64,000 nt of DNA from Bordetella sp. BOR01 (GCF_019218885.1 NZ_JAHUWT010000001.1:1550001-1614000), one strand, 5' to 3'. Positions 19,555-27,626 are shown, counted from the stretch's first letter. Translations and numbers: made by a program. Notes: generated by a model from the sequence alone, not told the origin.

Positions 19555-20624
19555 GGTTCGGCTCGCAGAATGCGCCAGGCGCCGCTGTCGTCACGCTCGA
19601 CGCGCGCACCCAGGGCGGCGGCGCGTTGCAGGATAGCCGCGGTGTCGGCCAGCCGGTCGGCGGCAACGGCGGCGGCTCCCGTGGCGGCCGGTGCCGTCGC
19701 TTCATCGGTGCCGGCGCTGGCCGGCTCGCCATACAGGCGCAGCGTCAATATCTGGTCCTGGTAGGTCAGGTGCTCGACCATATCGGCGGCGAAGGGCAGT
19801 ACCTGCGCCGCCACGCGGGCCAGCGACAGGAAATCGCTGCCCGAGGCGTCGCCCTGGCCGGCGCGCAAGGCATCGCGGCCCTGCTGGGCCTGGCGCAAGG
19901 GGTCCAGCACCACGGGTATGCCTGGAAATGCATCGCGCACGTCCTGCTCCATGCGCTGGCGCAGGCGTTGGGTTTCGCCGTCGAGTTGCATGGCGTACAG
20001 ATTCAGGCCGGCAATCCACACGACCGCTGCGGCCGCAAGCCACGCAGCGGCGCCGCGCCAGCGCGACGGTTGCCGGGGGGCCAGTTGCGGCAGGGCCAGC
20101 GACCAGCCGGGCCCGGGAGCCTGCCAGCGCGGATCGTGGATGTCGTCGAGTACGGGCAGGCGGGTCTCGCCAGGGGCGTCGGACCAGACTTGCAGCGGAT
20201 AGAACGCCTGTACTGCCAGGCCTGCTGCCGACAGGCGCTGCCAGGCCGCGCGCAGGGCTTCGCGGGGCATCCAGGCGGCCAGCACGGTGCCATCGCCGGC
20301 GCGGCTGCCGTGTCCCACGGCCAGGGCGTCCAAGTCGCCCAGCACCAGGCCTTCCAGGGTGCCGCGCACGGCGGCCGCGTGGCGATTGCCCGGCACGGCC
20401 GGAACGGCAATGGCCGCGACAATCACGTCGTCCGGGTGCAGAATGGCTTGCACGCGCGCCTGCGGAAATGCGGCGGCCAGGCCCGCGGCGGCCAGGCTGC
20501 CGCCCCGGGCCACACGCCCTTGGCGGTCCAGCCAGGCGTACGCCAGCGGTGTCGTGTCCGACCATATGTCCAGCGGCGGCAGGGCCACGCGCAATACGTT
20601 TTTTACGGTGTTTCTTTTATCCAT
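19551..20624 (-). CDS. gspL: Type II secretion protein GspL
   Basis: This 357-residue bitopic inner-membrane protein has an actin-like cytoplasmic domain (about 1-190) that recruits GspE. One membrane segment follows (about 203-223, WRGAAAWLAAAAVVWIAGLNLY), then a periplasmic ferredoxin-like domain that pairs with GspM. I chose the ATG at 20624 (MDKRNTVKNV). It lies inside the 3-prime end of gspK, a 22-nt overlap consistent with coupled translation. A longer in-frame start would cover more of gspK and has no family-like sequence. Confidence 0.92.
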   Translation of the reverse strand: MDKRNTVKNVLRVALPPLDIWSDTTPLAYAWLDRQGRVARGGSLAAAGLAAAFPQARVQAILHPDDVIVAAIAVPAVPGNRHAAAVRGTLEGLVLGDLDALAVGHGSRAGDGTVLAAWMPREALRAAWQRLSAAGLAVQAFYPLQVWSDAPGETRLPVLDDIHDPRWQAPGPGWSLALPQLAPRQPSRWRGAAAWLAAAAVVWIAGLNLYAMQLDGETQRLRQRMEQDVRDAFPGIPVVLDPLRQAQQGRDALRAGQGDASGSDFLSLARVAAQVLPFAADMVEHLTYQDQILTLRLYGEPASAGTDEATAPAATGAAAVAADRLADTAAILQRAAALGARVERDDSGAWRILRAEP

Positions 20625-21541
20625 ATCGTCTGAGGCGCACGCTGTCCGGCAATGCCTAGCAGGGCTTGCATGCTGACGCGGGCGCGTTGATAGGCCACGG
20701 TGCCATTGGCCAGGAACCACTCGCTGGTGGTGGCAACCGCCGGCACCTGCAAGGGTTCGCCGCCCCCGGCCAGCCGGTTGGCGAAGTCGCCGCTGTCGTT
20801 GAACCAGCGGCCCCGGTCGCGCTCGCCCAGCACGCTGCGGGCCTGTGCCAGGCTCAGGCCCGGCACCAAGGCCGCGATCACTTCGGGCTCGGCGGTATTC
20901 ACATTGACCAGGGTGGCCGCCGGCAGCAGCGTCATGGTGCGGCGCATGGCCTGCAACCCGCCCGCGTCCACGCCCAGCAGCGCGGCCAGGTCGTCGATGC
21001 CGCGCGGCTGCGGCGCCCGGGAGCCGACGTCCAGGCTACCTGGCGCGGCCTGCGCTTCTTCGGGCAGGCGGCTTTGCGTCAAGGCGACCTGCTCGGCCAG
21101 TTGCGGCGCCAGCGTATCGGGCAGGCCCAGCATGCCCAGCAGGCGCTGCATCACCTCTACCTGTGCCTGGTCCACAACGCCGCGCCTGGCCAGGTTGAAA
21201 AGGTTGTACTTGCCCTGTTCGTCGTGGATGCCGCCGGAAAACACTGCGGCGCGTCCGCTTTCATCGCCTTCGATGCGTGTGTCGAGTACCGGCGTGGACC
21301 ATAACTGGTCGCGCCTGACAGTGGCTTCCTGCCGCGCGTTTTCGCGCAAGAGCAGGCGCGCCCAATCAATGCCCCCCAACAGCAGCCAGCGCGCCTGGAT
21401 GCGTGCCTGCTCGTTCTCGACCTGCCGGATGGCCGAGGCCTGGCGCAGGAAAAGGCCACTGGTCAAGGCCGCCACGATGGCGACCACGATCAGCGCGCTG
21501 ACCACCGCCATGCCTTGCTGTCGGGCGCGGCCGCGTCTCAT
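20603..21541 (-). CDS. gspK: Type II secretion minor pseudopilin GspK
   Basis: This 312-residue protein is the large minor pseudopilin at the pseudopilus tip. The prepilin cleavage region is QQG/MAVVSALIVVAIVAALTSG. As is normal for GspK, the mature position 5 is not the Glu found in other pseudopilins. The globular domain contains the helix-hairpin-helix-like T2SSK segment (TLVNVNTAEPEVIAALVPGLS). The ATG at 21541 overlaps the gspJ stop by four bases. GspK caps the pseudopilus with GspI and GspJ. Confidence 0.94.
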   Translation of the reverse strand: MRRGRARQQGMAVVSALIVVAIVAALTSGLFLRQASAIRQVENEQARIQARWLLLGGIDWARLLLRENARQEATVRRDQLWSTPVLDTRIEGDESGRAAVFSGGIHDEQGKYNLFNLARRGVVDQAQVEVMQRLLGMLGLPDTLAPQLAEQVALTQSRLPEEAQAAPGSLDVGSRAPQPRGIDDLAALLGVDAGGLQAMRRTMTLLPAATLVNVNTAEPEVIAALVPGLSLAQARSVLGERDRGRWFNDSGDFANRLAGGGEPLQVPAVATTSEWFLANGTVAYQRARVSMQALLGIAGQRAPQTIWIKETP

Positions 21542-22143
21542 GGCAGCACCACGATGCGGGTATAGCGTTCGGGCTGGCCGGGTCCGCGGCGATCGATGGC
21601 CACTTCCAGCCCGCTGGCGCGCGCCGTTTCCGGTTGCAGCGGATCGCGCCAGCCGCGCCCGGGCACCCATGCGCGCACACCCAGCCCGGTCACGCCGGGC
21701 ATCAGCAAAGCGCCCTCGGCAGGTTCCGGCAAAGGGTAGCGGGCGGCGGGCACGCCGCTGTAGCGCCACAAGCCGTCGGGCCGCAGGCGCCATGTGACGC
21801 GCTGCCACAGGCCGCCGTCCGGCGTGGCGCGCACGATGTCGAGCAGCGCCGCGCCGGCCGACTGCGCGACATGGATGCCGGGCGGCAGCAGCGTGCCGGC
21901 GCCGGCCGTGGCCGGTGCGCCCGTATAGGCGCGATTCAGGTCGCGTTCCACCTGGCCCAGTGTGCGCAAGACCATGGCCTGGTCCTGCGACTGCTCGCCC
22001 AGCCAGTCGCGCGCCGATGACACGTGCTCCAGCCCTTGCCACGACAACAGGCTGACCACCGCCATCAGCGCGATGGCGATCAGCACTTCGATCAAAGTGA
22101 AACCCTGCTGGCGGGCGGATCGGCGGCAACGCGGCTGCATCAT
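21538..22143 (-). CDS. gspJ: Type II secretion minor pseudopilin GspJ
   Basis: This 201-residue protein has a prepilin N-terminus: short basic leader, QQG/FTLIEVLIAIALMAVVSLLSW cleavage and hydrophobic helix with Glu at mature position 5. A GspJ-type globular domain follows, including the QDQAMVLRTLGQVERDLNRAY helix. Two adjacent ATGs (22143 and 22140) are possible starts, and both overlap the gspI stop. It forms the tip trimer with GspI and GspK. Confidence 0.94.
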   Translation of the reverse strand: MMQPRCRRSARQQGFTLIEVLIAIALMAVVSLLSWQGLEHVSSARDWLGEQSQDQAMVLRTLGQVERDLNRAYTGAPATAGAGTLLPPGIHVAQSAGAALLDIVRATPDGGLWQRVTWRLRPDGLWRYSGVPAARYPLPEPAEGALLMPGVTGLGVRAWVPGRGWRDPLQPETARASGLEVAIDRRGPGQPERYTRIVVLP

Positions 22144-22535
22144 CGGATCTGCGACAACAGGCCGGTCAGTTCAGCCAGCGTGGCGCCATCGCGGTCGGGC
22201 GCGTGCACGCGCACAGTAACCTGGCGGAAATTGCGGTTCAGCGAGTTGCGTATCTCGAGCTCGCAGCGCAACGCCAGGGCGCCCTGCGGGCAGGGCATGG
22301 TCTGCGTGCCGGCGCGCGGGAATGTCTGTTCCAGCCGCAGTTGGGCCAATACGTTTTCGGCCGCCAGCAGCGCCAGTGTCTTGTCGCGGATGGCGCGGTT
22401 GTTGTCCAGCATGACCTGGGTGGCGCGCATCGCCGCCCCCATTGCCACCGCGATGATGGCCAGCGCCACCAGGACTTCGATCAGCGTGAAGCCGCGTTGC
22501 GCGGCCGCATGGCGGCGCGGCCTATTCGATTGCAT
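22140..22535 (-). CDS. gspI: Type II secretion minor pseudopilin GspI
   Basis: This 131-residue protein has a prepilin leader and the cleavage site QRG/FTLIEVLVALAIIAVAMGA, followed by the GspI pattern DNNRAIRDKTLALLAAENVLAQLR. Length is normal for GspI. The ATG at 22535 lies inside the 3-prime end of gspH (14-nt overlap). The frame is open further upstream, but there it only shadows gspH. GspI nucleates the tip complex. Confidence 0.94.
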   Translation of the reverse strand: MQSNRPRRHAAAQRGFTLIEVLVALAIIAVAMGAAMRATQVMLDNNRAIRDKTLALLAAENVLAQLRLEQTFPRAGTQTMPCPQGALALRCELEIRNSLNRNFRQVTVRVHAPDRDGATLAELTGLLSQIR

Positions 22536-23013
22536 AGCTGCCCGCCGCGTCGCGTTCGATGCGCACGGTATCGTCCTGTGAAACCAGTTCCAGCACCAGC
22601 GGATCGGCGACCCATTCGGTGCCGAATACGACCGGGCGGTCGGGTGCCAGGCGCAGGCTGACAGGCGGCGCGCCCCAGGCCTGCGCTCGCAAGGCTGTAT
22701 CTTGTTGGAAGCGGTCGGGGGTTTGCGGGCCGTCGTCCTGTGCCGACAAGCGGGCCGACCGGCCGCGGCGCTCGAACGACCAGCCGCGTTCGTCGGCACG
22801 CCAGCGGATGGCGCGGCCGTCGCTGCGCGCTTCGCTCTGCGCAACCGCGAAGGCATCGACCAGGCGCTCGGCATCGGCGCGCAGCGCGCGCTCTGAAGAC
22901 GATGCTACGGACAGGCTCACCATGGACGCGGCGATGGCGATGATCGCCACCACCACCAGCATTTCGATCAGCGTGAAGCCGCGCTCACAGGTCCCACGAA
23001 CCGATGTCCGCAT
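22522..23013 (-). CDS. gspH: Type II secretion minor pseudopilin GspH
   Basis: This 163-residue protein has a prepilin N-terminus (ERG/FTLIEMLVVVAIIAIAASMV) and a GspH-type beta-rich domain (GRAIRWRADERGWSFERRGR). GspH links the tip complex to the GspG shaft. The start at 23013 overlaps the end of gspG by 29 nt. Downstream it overlaps gspI, so gspG through gspN form one compact overlapping run. Confidence 0.93.
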   Translation of the reverse strand: MRTSVRGTCERGFTLIEMLVVVAIIAIAASMVSLSVASSSERALRADAERLVDAFAVAQSEARSDGRAIRWRADERGWSFERRGRSARLSAQDDGPQTPDRFQQDTALRAQAWGAPPVSLRLAPDRPVVFGTEWVADPLVLELVSQDDTVRIERDAAGSYAIE

Positions 23014-23434
23014 CGTCTTGCTCCCCGCCCGGTTTGCTGTCGGGACCGAACGTGAACACGTCGATCTCGCCCTTGACGCCCGGATTCAGGTACTGATAGG
23101 GATGGCCCCAGGGGTCGTTGGGCAGGCGGTCCAGGTAGGACCGCCAATTGCGCGCGCCCTCCGGGCGCTCCACCAGGGCCTTCAGCCCCTGCGCCGTGGA
23201 CGGATAGCGGCCGCTATCCAGACGATACAGTTTCAGGGCCTGCATCAGGCCGCTGATGTCCTGGCGCGCCGCCACGCGGCGCGCCTGGTCAGGCCGGTCG
23301 AGCACGCGCGGCACGACCAGCGCTGCCAGGATTCCCATGATCACGATCACCACCATGATCTCGATCAGTGTGAAGCCCTGCTGCCGGGCTCGCGGGTGCT
23401 GGAACTGACGCACGAAGACTCTCCGCTTGTTCAT
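22985..23434 (-). CDS. gspG: Type II secretion major pseudopilin GspG
   Basis: This 149-residue protein is the shaft-forming major pseudopilin. The leader ends QQG/FTLIEIMVVIVIMGILAAL. The mature protein has the calcium-site and loop region typical of GspG (LDRLPNDPWGHPYQYLNPG, then FGPDSKPGGEQDDADIGSWDL). The ATG at 23434 gives a normal 18-20 residue leader. A 59-nt gap separates it from gspC and holds a perfect palindrome. GspO, the peptidase that cleaves the leader, is not in the window. Confidence 0.96.
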   Translation of the reverse strand: MNKRRVFVRQFQHPRARQQGFTLIEIMVVIVIMGILAALVVPRVLDRPDQARRVAARQDISGLMQALKLYRLDSGRYPSTAQGLKALVERPEGARNWRSYLDRLPNDPWGHPYQYLNPGVKGEIDVFTFGPDSKPGGEQDDADIGSWDL

Positions 23435-23463
23435 GGAAAGCGGGCATGATGCGTCAGGAATGT

Positions 23464-23478
23464 GACAGTAATACTGTC
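23464..23478. promoter_or_regulatory. Perfect palindrome between gspC and gspG
   Basis: GACAGTA and TACTGTC form a 7-bp perfect inverted repeat around one central A in the 59-nt gap upstream of gspG. It looks like a binding site for a dimeric regulator rather than a terminator, because the loop is too short and no T-run follows. No regulator can be named. Confidence 0.4.
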
Positions 23479-23493
23479 GCCGTCCGACAGGCG

Positions 23494-23931
23494 CTAGCGT
23501 GCGGGCACGAAGCCCGCGGGGGGCGCCGCGCGGGCAGGGGCGGCCGCGCGCACGCGCGCGCCGTTGCGGTCCAGTTCGACGCCGGCGGGCGATACACCGG
23601 CCAGCGCCAGGCCCGGCGCGATCTCGGCACCGACGCGGTAGGCGCGTGGCGGGCCGCCGTCGACGCTGAGTACCGCCGAACCTTGCGCGCCGGCCGCGAT
23701 CAATCCCAGTACCGCGATCTGCGTATCGATCACGCCGTCGCTGCCGAACAGCATCGCCATGGCCTGCGTGTCCGAGGCGGGCGTTGCCGCGGTGGCCAGG
23801 GCCGGCGGCAGGGCCGCTGGTTCGGGCGCCAGCAGGATGGCGCTCCATAAGCCCGCGCCTGCGGCAGTGGCCGCGATGGCAAGCAGGCGCAGGGTGCGCG
23901 GGGCGGTAGGCAAGGTGGGGCGCAGGCGCAT
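23494..23931 (-). CDS. gspC: Type II secretion protein GspC, short form
   Basis: This 145-residue protein has an N-terminal membrane segment (about 14-34) and the homology region that docks on the secretin N0 domain (TQAMAMLFG, IAVLGLIAAGAQGSAVLSVDGGPPRAYRVG). It ends soon after, without the PDZ or coiled-coil domain seen in long GspC proteins. It is the first gene of the minus-strand gsp operon. GspC connects the inner-membrane platform to GspD. The assignment is firm because of the homology-region pattern and position. Confidence 0.9.
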   Translation of the reverse strand: MRLRPTLPTAPRTLRLLAIAATAAGAGLWSAILLAPEPAALPPALATAATPASDTQAMAMLFGSDGVIDTQIAVLGLIAAGAQGSAVLSVDGGPPRAYRVGAEIAPGLALAGVSPAGVELDRNGARVRAAAPARAAPPAGFVPAR

Positions 23932-24115
23932 GCGGAATGACGATCAGGAAGCATTGGCGAATGCCGACGCTACCCGATCCATATGACAACCATATGCGCG
24001 CACCGCAGTGCCGCGCGGCCCTGGCGCCGAGGCCGCGGTCGGGTAATTGTCATTGTCGATCCCTAGCATGCCCATGCGGTCCGTATGCCGCGCCTCGCGC
24101 ATTGCCGCGATCCAG

Positions 24116-24141
24116 CCCGCGTTGCCATCGCGGGTTTTTTT
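24116..24141 (+). terminator. Rho-independent terminator with no plus-strand gene upstream
   Basis: CCCGCG (24116-24121), a 7-nt loop and CGCGGG (24129-24134) are followed directly by seven T residues, a textbook intrinsic terminator on the plus strand. The nearest upstream gene, gspC, is on the other strand and starts at 23931. The transcript ended here is therefore either a small RNA from 23932-24115 or an attenuated leader of the lipoprotein and phospholipase genes. Confidence 0.75.
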
Positions 24142-24176
24142 CATTTTCCATTGCCTGAAAAAGGAACGGATTCACC

Positions 24177-24329
24177 ATGGAACTTTCTGCCTGGCCCCGC
24201 CTGGGAGCCGCGGTGCTGTTGTGCGTCGTGCTGGCCGCGTGCGGTAGCGGCGACTCGGATGACGACGAGGACCACAGCCAGCCCAATCCCCCCACGACCA
24301 CCGAACCCGTGCTGCGCTGCGCGCCCTGA
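24177..24329 (+). CDS. Small predicted lipoprotein (50 residues)
   Basis: This short frame (50 codons plus stop) has a good ribosome site (AAGGAACGG) and a lipoprotein signal peptide whose lipobox is LAAC, with the lipidated Cys22. The mature part is only 29 residues, very acidic (GSGDSDDDEDHSQ) and then Pro/Thr-rich. Asp at position +2 is absent (Gly-Ser follow Cys), so outer-membrane sorting is plausible. It lies 38 nt before the phospholipase C gene and is probably co-transcribed with it. Its function is unknown; a helper role in release or stability of the enzyme is possible but unsupported. Confidence 0.7.
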   Translation: MELSAWPRLGAAVLLCVVLAACGSGDSDDDEDHSQPNPPTTTEPVLRCAP

Positions 24330-24367
24330 GGGCGCGCCTTCTCCGGAACATTCCAGGATTCTCATTC

Positions 24368-26545
24368 ATGCCGCAATTCCTTCCCGCCTCGCCGGCCAAG
24401 CGCCGGTTCTTGCGCAATAGCGCCATTGCCGCGTCCGGACTGGCCGCGCTGTCGGCGTTTCCGCCCAGCATCCGCCGTGCGCTGGCCATTCCCGCCAACA
24501 ATCGCACGGGTACCATCCAGGACGTGGAGCACGTGGTCATCCTGATGCAGGAAAACCGTTCGTTCGACAATTACTTCGGCACGTTCAAAGGCGTGCGCGG
24601 TTTTGGCGACCGCCTGGCCATTCCTTTGCCCGACGGGCGCTCGGTGTGGGAACAGTCCAACGGCGCGCGGCTGGTGCTGCCGTACCACCTGGATGCCAAC
24701 CAGGGCAATGCGCAGCGCGTGCAGGGCACGCCGCACGATTACCCCGACGCTCAGGCTGCCTGGGATGGCGGGCGCATGGACCAATGGCCGCTGCACAAGC
24801 GCGATCATTCCATGGGCTACTACGGCCATGCCGAACTCGAATTCCAGTTCGCGCTGGCCGAAGCGTTTACCCTCTGTGATGCCTATCATTGCTCTACTCA
24901 CGGAGGCACCAACACCAACCGCCTGTTCTTGTGGAGCGGCACTAACGATCCCTCCGGCGCGGGCAACGGACCGTCGACACGCAACCAGTGGGACGGCCTG
25001 GGCGCCTCGACCGAGGGGTGGGCCTGGACCACGTATCCGGAACGCCTGCAGCAGGCCGGCGTGAGCTGGAAGGTGTACCAGAACCTGCCCGACAACTTCA
25101 CCGACAATTCCCTGGCCGGCTTCCAACAGTTCCGCCGCGCCAACCAGCAGGCGGGCAACGGGCCCGACGGCGCGCCATATCCTGCCTGGACGCCGGCGGC
25201 CGACGGTTCCAACCCGCTGTACAAAGGCGTGGCCAACACCATGCCGGATGGCGGCATGCTGCAGGCCCTGCGCGCCGATGCCGCCAATGGCAGCCTGCCC
25301 CAGGTGTCATGGATCGTGGCGCCGGCCGAATATTCCGAGCACCCCGGGCCGTCCAGCCCGGTGCAGGGCGCTTGGTATATCCAGGAAGTGCTCGATGCCC
25401 TGACCGCCAATCCCGAGGTCTGGAGCAAGACCGTGCTGCTGGTCAATTTCGACGAGAACGACGGCTTCTTCGACCACGTGCCGCCGCCGGCCGCGCCGTC
25501 GCTGAATGCGGACGGCACGGTGGCGGGCGATTCCACCGTGGATACGGCTGGCGAGCGCCACACCGTGGCATCGCTGCAAGACCCGGCGGACCGGCGCGTG
25601 TACGGCCCCGGGCCGCGCGTGCCCATGTACGTGGTGTCGCCCTGGACGCGCGGTGGCTGGGTCGATTCACAGGTGTTCGACCACACGTCGGTGCTGCGTT
25701 TCCTCGAGGCCCGCTTCGGCGTCGCCGAGACCAATATCAGCCCGTGGCGCCGCGCCGTCATGGGGGACTTGGTGTCGGCCTTCGACTTTGCCGCGCCCAA
25801 CAGCGAAGCGCTGCCCGGCCTGAAACTGCTGAGCAAGGCCCAGGCCGATACGATCCGCGCGCAGCAAGAGGCGTTGGGGCCCGTGCCCGTGCCGGCGGCC
25901 GAAGGCCAGGCGTTGCCGGCGCAGGTGCGCGGTGTGCGGTTCTCGCGCGCGCTGCCGTACGAGCTGCATACCAGCGGGCGGGCGGATCCGGCCGCCGGCG
26001 CCATGCAGTTGCTGTTTGCCAATACTGGCACCGCTGCCGCGGTGTTCCATGTTTATGACCGCCTGCACCTGGATCGCCTGCCGCGCCGCTATACGCTCGA
26101 AGCGGGCACCGAGCTGGACGGCCGCTGGGATACGGCCGCCGACAACGGCGCATACGATTTGTGGGTACTGGGCCCGAACGGCTATCACCGGCATTTCAAG
26201 GGCAGTGTGGCTAGCGTCGGCGTGCCCGGGGCGTCCGATCCCGAGATCCGTGTCTGCTATGAGGTCACCCAGGGCGATGTGTACGTATCGTTCCTGAATC
26301 GCGGCCAGGCCGCTTGCACTTTCCACGTGCGGCCCAACGCGTACTACAGCGCCAACCAGCAGTGGTCATTCGAGGTGGCCGCCGCTGGCGCGGTAGAGCA
26401 GCACTGGGCACTGGCCGACAGCGGTGGCTGGTACGACTTCACGGTCACCCTGGCCGATGATCCGGCGTACCTGCGCCGCTACGCCGGCCGTGTCGAGACT
26501 GGCAAGCCATCCATCAGTGACCCGGCCATGGGGCTGCAAGGCTAG
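24368..26545 (+). CDS. Phosphocholine-type phospholipase C, secreted
   Basis: This 725-residue protein belongs to the PlcH/PlcN phospholipase C family. It has a Tat-like signal peptide (KRRFLRNSAIAASGLAALSAF, in which the pair may be read as Lys-Arg). The phosphoesterase domain follows (about 50-490) with the hallmark EHVVILMQENRSFDNYFG, then two C-terminal DUF756-type beta domains (about 515-610 and 620-715). The enzyme cleaves phosphatidylcholine or sphingomyelin head groups. In Pseudomonas this family crosses the inner membrane by Tat and the outer membrane by the type II system. Lying next to the gsp genes, it is the obvious local cargo. Hemolytic or non-hemolytic type cannot be told. Confidence 0.94.
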   Translation: MPQFLPASPAKRRFLRNSAIAASGLAALSAFPPSIRRALAIPANNRTGTIQDVEHVVILMQENRSFDNYFGTFKGVRGFGDRLAIPLPDGRSVWEQSNGARLVLPYHLDANQGNAQRVQGTPHDYPDAQAAWDGGRMDQWPLHKRDHSMGYYGHAELEFQFALAEAFTLCDAYHCSTHGGTNTNRLFLWSGTNDPSGAGNGPSTRNQWDGLGASTEGWAWTTYPERLQQAGVSWKVYQNLPDNFTDNSLAGFQQFRRANQQAGNGPDGAPYPAWTPAADGSNPLYKGVANTMPDGGMLQALRADAANGSLPQVSWIVAPAEYSEHPGPSSPVQGAWYIQEVLDALTANPEVWSKTVLLVNFDENDGFFDHVPPPAAPSLNADGTVAGDSTVDTAGERHTVASLQDPADRRVYGPGPRVPMYVVSPWTRGGWVDSQVFDHTSVLRFLEARFGVAETNISPWRRAVMGDLVSAFDFAAPNSEALPGLKLLSKAQADTIRAQQEALGPVPVPAAEGQALPAQVRGVRFSRALPYELHTSGRADPAAGAMQLLFANTGTAAAVFHVYDRLHLDRLPRRYTLEAGTELDGRWDTAADNGAYDLWVLGPNGYHRHFKGSVASVGVPGASDPEIRVCYEVTQGDVYVSFLNRGQAACTFHVRPNAYYSANQQWSFEVAAAGAVEQHWALADSGGWYDFTVTLADDPAYLRRYAGRVETGKPSISDPAMGLQG

Positions 26546-26557
26546 CGGCACGCCAGC

Positions 26558-26591
26558 GGCCAGGCGCCCCGCATCGTCGAGGCGCCTGGCC
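26558..26591. terminator. Candidate bidirectional terminator hairpin
   Basis: GGCCAGGCGCC (26558-26568) and GGCGCCTGGCC (26581-26591) form a perfect 11-bp stem with a 12-nt loop between the convergent phospholipase and LysR genes. There is no T-run, so it may act with Rho or only stabilise the transcript ends. Confidence 0.55.
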
Positions 26592-26617
26592 GACGCATGC
26601 CACGCAAGGCGCTTCGT

Positions 26618-27520
26618 TCAGGTGGGCAGCGGCTGCCTCCGCAGCCTGAACATCGCCAGGCTCTGCCCGCATATTTCCCGTGTGATGTCCTGGCGGGCAT
26701 GGTCGCGCCGCTCCAGCATCCCGACGCTGCGTGTCGGATGCCCGACCTCTTCGGGCAATGGTAGAAGGCGCAGGTCCGGGCTGGCCTGCCAGTTCGAGCC
26801 GTTGAGCAGCGGCAGCAGGGTCACGCCCACTTCCTGGCGAACCAGTTCCACCAGCGTTTCGATGGCATTCAGTTCCAGGAACTCGCTTACCGGCACGCCC
26901 ATGCGGCGCAGCACCCGGTCGATCTGGCGGCCGGTGCGCTGGGTGCGGTCAAAGCGCAGGAACGGATTGCCTGCCAGCACCGCATGCGCCGTCTGGCCCG
27001 TGGCCGAGGGCGGCGCCACCACGACCAGCGGTTCTTCATACAAAGGGGTCCAGTGCGTGCTGGCTATCTTGCGCCGGCTTTCCACCACGAACGCGGCGTC
27101 CAGTTCGCCGGCCTCGACCTTGCCGGCCAACTCGCTGGCCTTGCCCGACAGTACCCGCACATCCAGCCCCGCATGTTCCCGCTTCATGCTGGACACTACC
27201 TTGGACAGCGTGCCCATGCACGACACGATCGCGCCTATGGATACGGCGCCCGCCAGCGTGCCGGGGGTGTTGCGCGGCAGTTTCAGGCGATCGTACAGGT
27301 CGACCAGTTGTTTCACGTCGGGCAGCAATTCGCGCCCGGCGGCGTTCAGGATGGCCAGCCTGCCGCTGCGGTCGAACAGTTCGCGGCCCAGTTCGGCTTC
27401 CAGGGATCGCATCTGGAAACTGATGGCCGCCTGGGTCAGGGCAACCTGTTCGGCGGCTTCCGAGAACGAACCGTGGTGGGCCACCGCCAGGAAGCTGCGC
27501 AGGAAGCGTATGCTACTCAT
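26618..27520 (-). CDS. LysR-family regulator, divergent from the gamma-glutamyltransferase gene
   Basis: This 300-residue LysR regulator has the N-terminal winged HTH (FLAVAHHGSFSEAAEQVALTQAAIS) and a periplasmic-binding-protein-like effector domain. The first coding residues are MSSIRFLRSF from the ATG at 27520. It is divergent from the gamma-glutamyltransferase and ABC importer operon, and the AT-rich dyad between them is its likely operator. The inducer is unknown; a gamma-glutamyl peptide, glutathione breakdown product or amino acid is the natural guess. Confidence 0.93.
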   Translation of the reverse strand: MSSIRFLRSFLAVAHHGSFSEAAEQVALTQAAISFQMRSLEAELGRELFDRSGRLAILNAAGRELLPDVKQLVDLYDRLKLPRNTPGTLAGAVSIGAIVSCMGTLSKVVSSMKREHAGLDVRVLSGKASELAGKVEAGELDAAFVVESRRKIASTHWTPLYEEPLVVVAPPSATGQTAHAVLAGNPFLRFDRTQRTGRQIDRVLRRMGVPVSEFLELNAIETLVELVRQEVGVTLLPLLNGSNWQASPDLRLLPLPEEVGHPTRSVGMLERRDHARQDITREICGQSLAMFRLRRQPLPT

Positions 27521-27538
27521 AAAATTTTTTTGTACGAT

Positions 27539-27561
27539 AAATCAATTATTCAAATTGATTT
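27539..27561. promoter_or_regulatory. AT-rich dyad, likely LysR operator for the ggt-gsi operon
   Basis: AAATCAAT (27539-27546) and ATTGATTT (27554-27561) form an 8-bp perfect inverted repeat in a strikingly AT-rich 50-nt island of a GC-rich genome. It lies between the LysR gene and the operon it probably controls. The shape, including the ATC...GAT core, fits a LysR recognition site. Confidence 0.55.
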
Positions 27562-27626
27562 AATTAGAGCACAAGAGTAATTTCGACTGTCTTTTCTCCG
27601 TCTTCTAACTTCGAGCTCCCGCGTCT

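Noticed and set aside
23464..23478. Palindrome before gspG as a PhoB box
   Set aside because: PhoB boxes are direct repeats of CTGTCAT-type units 11 nt apart; this is a 7-bp inverted repeat, so the match is only to a fragment.
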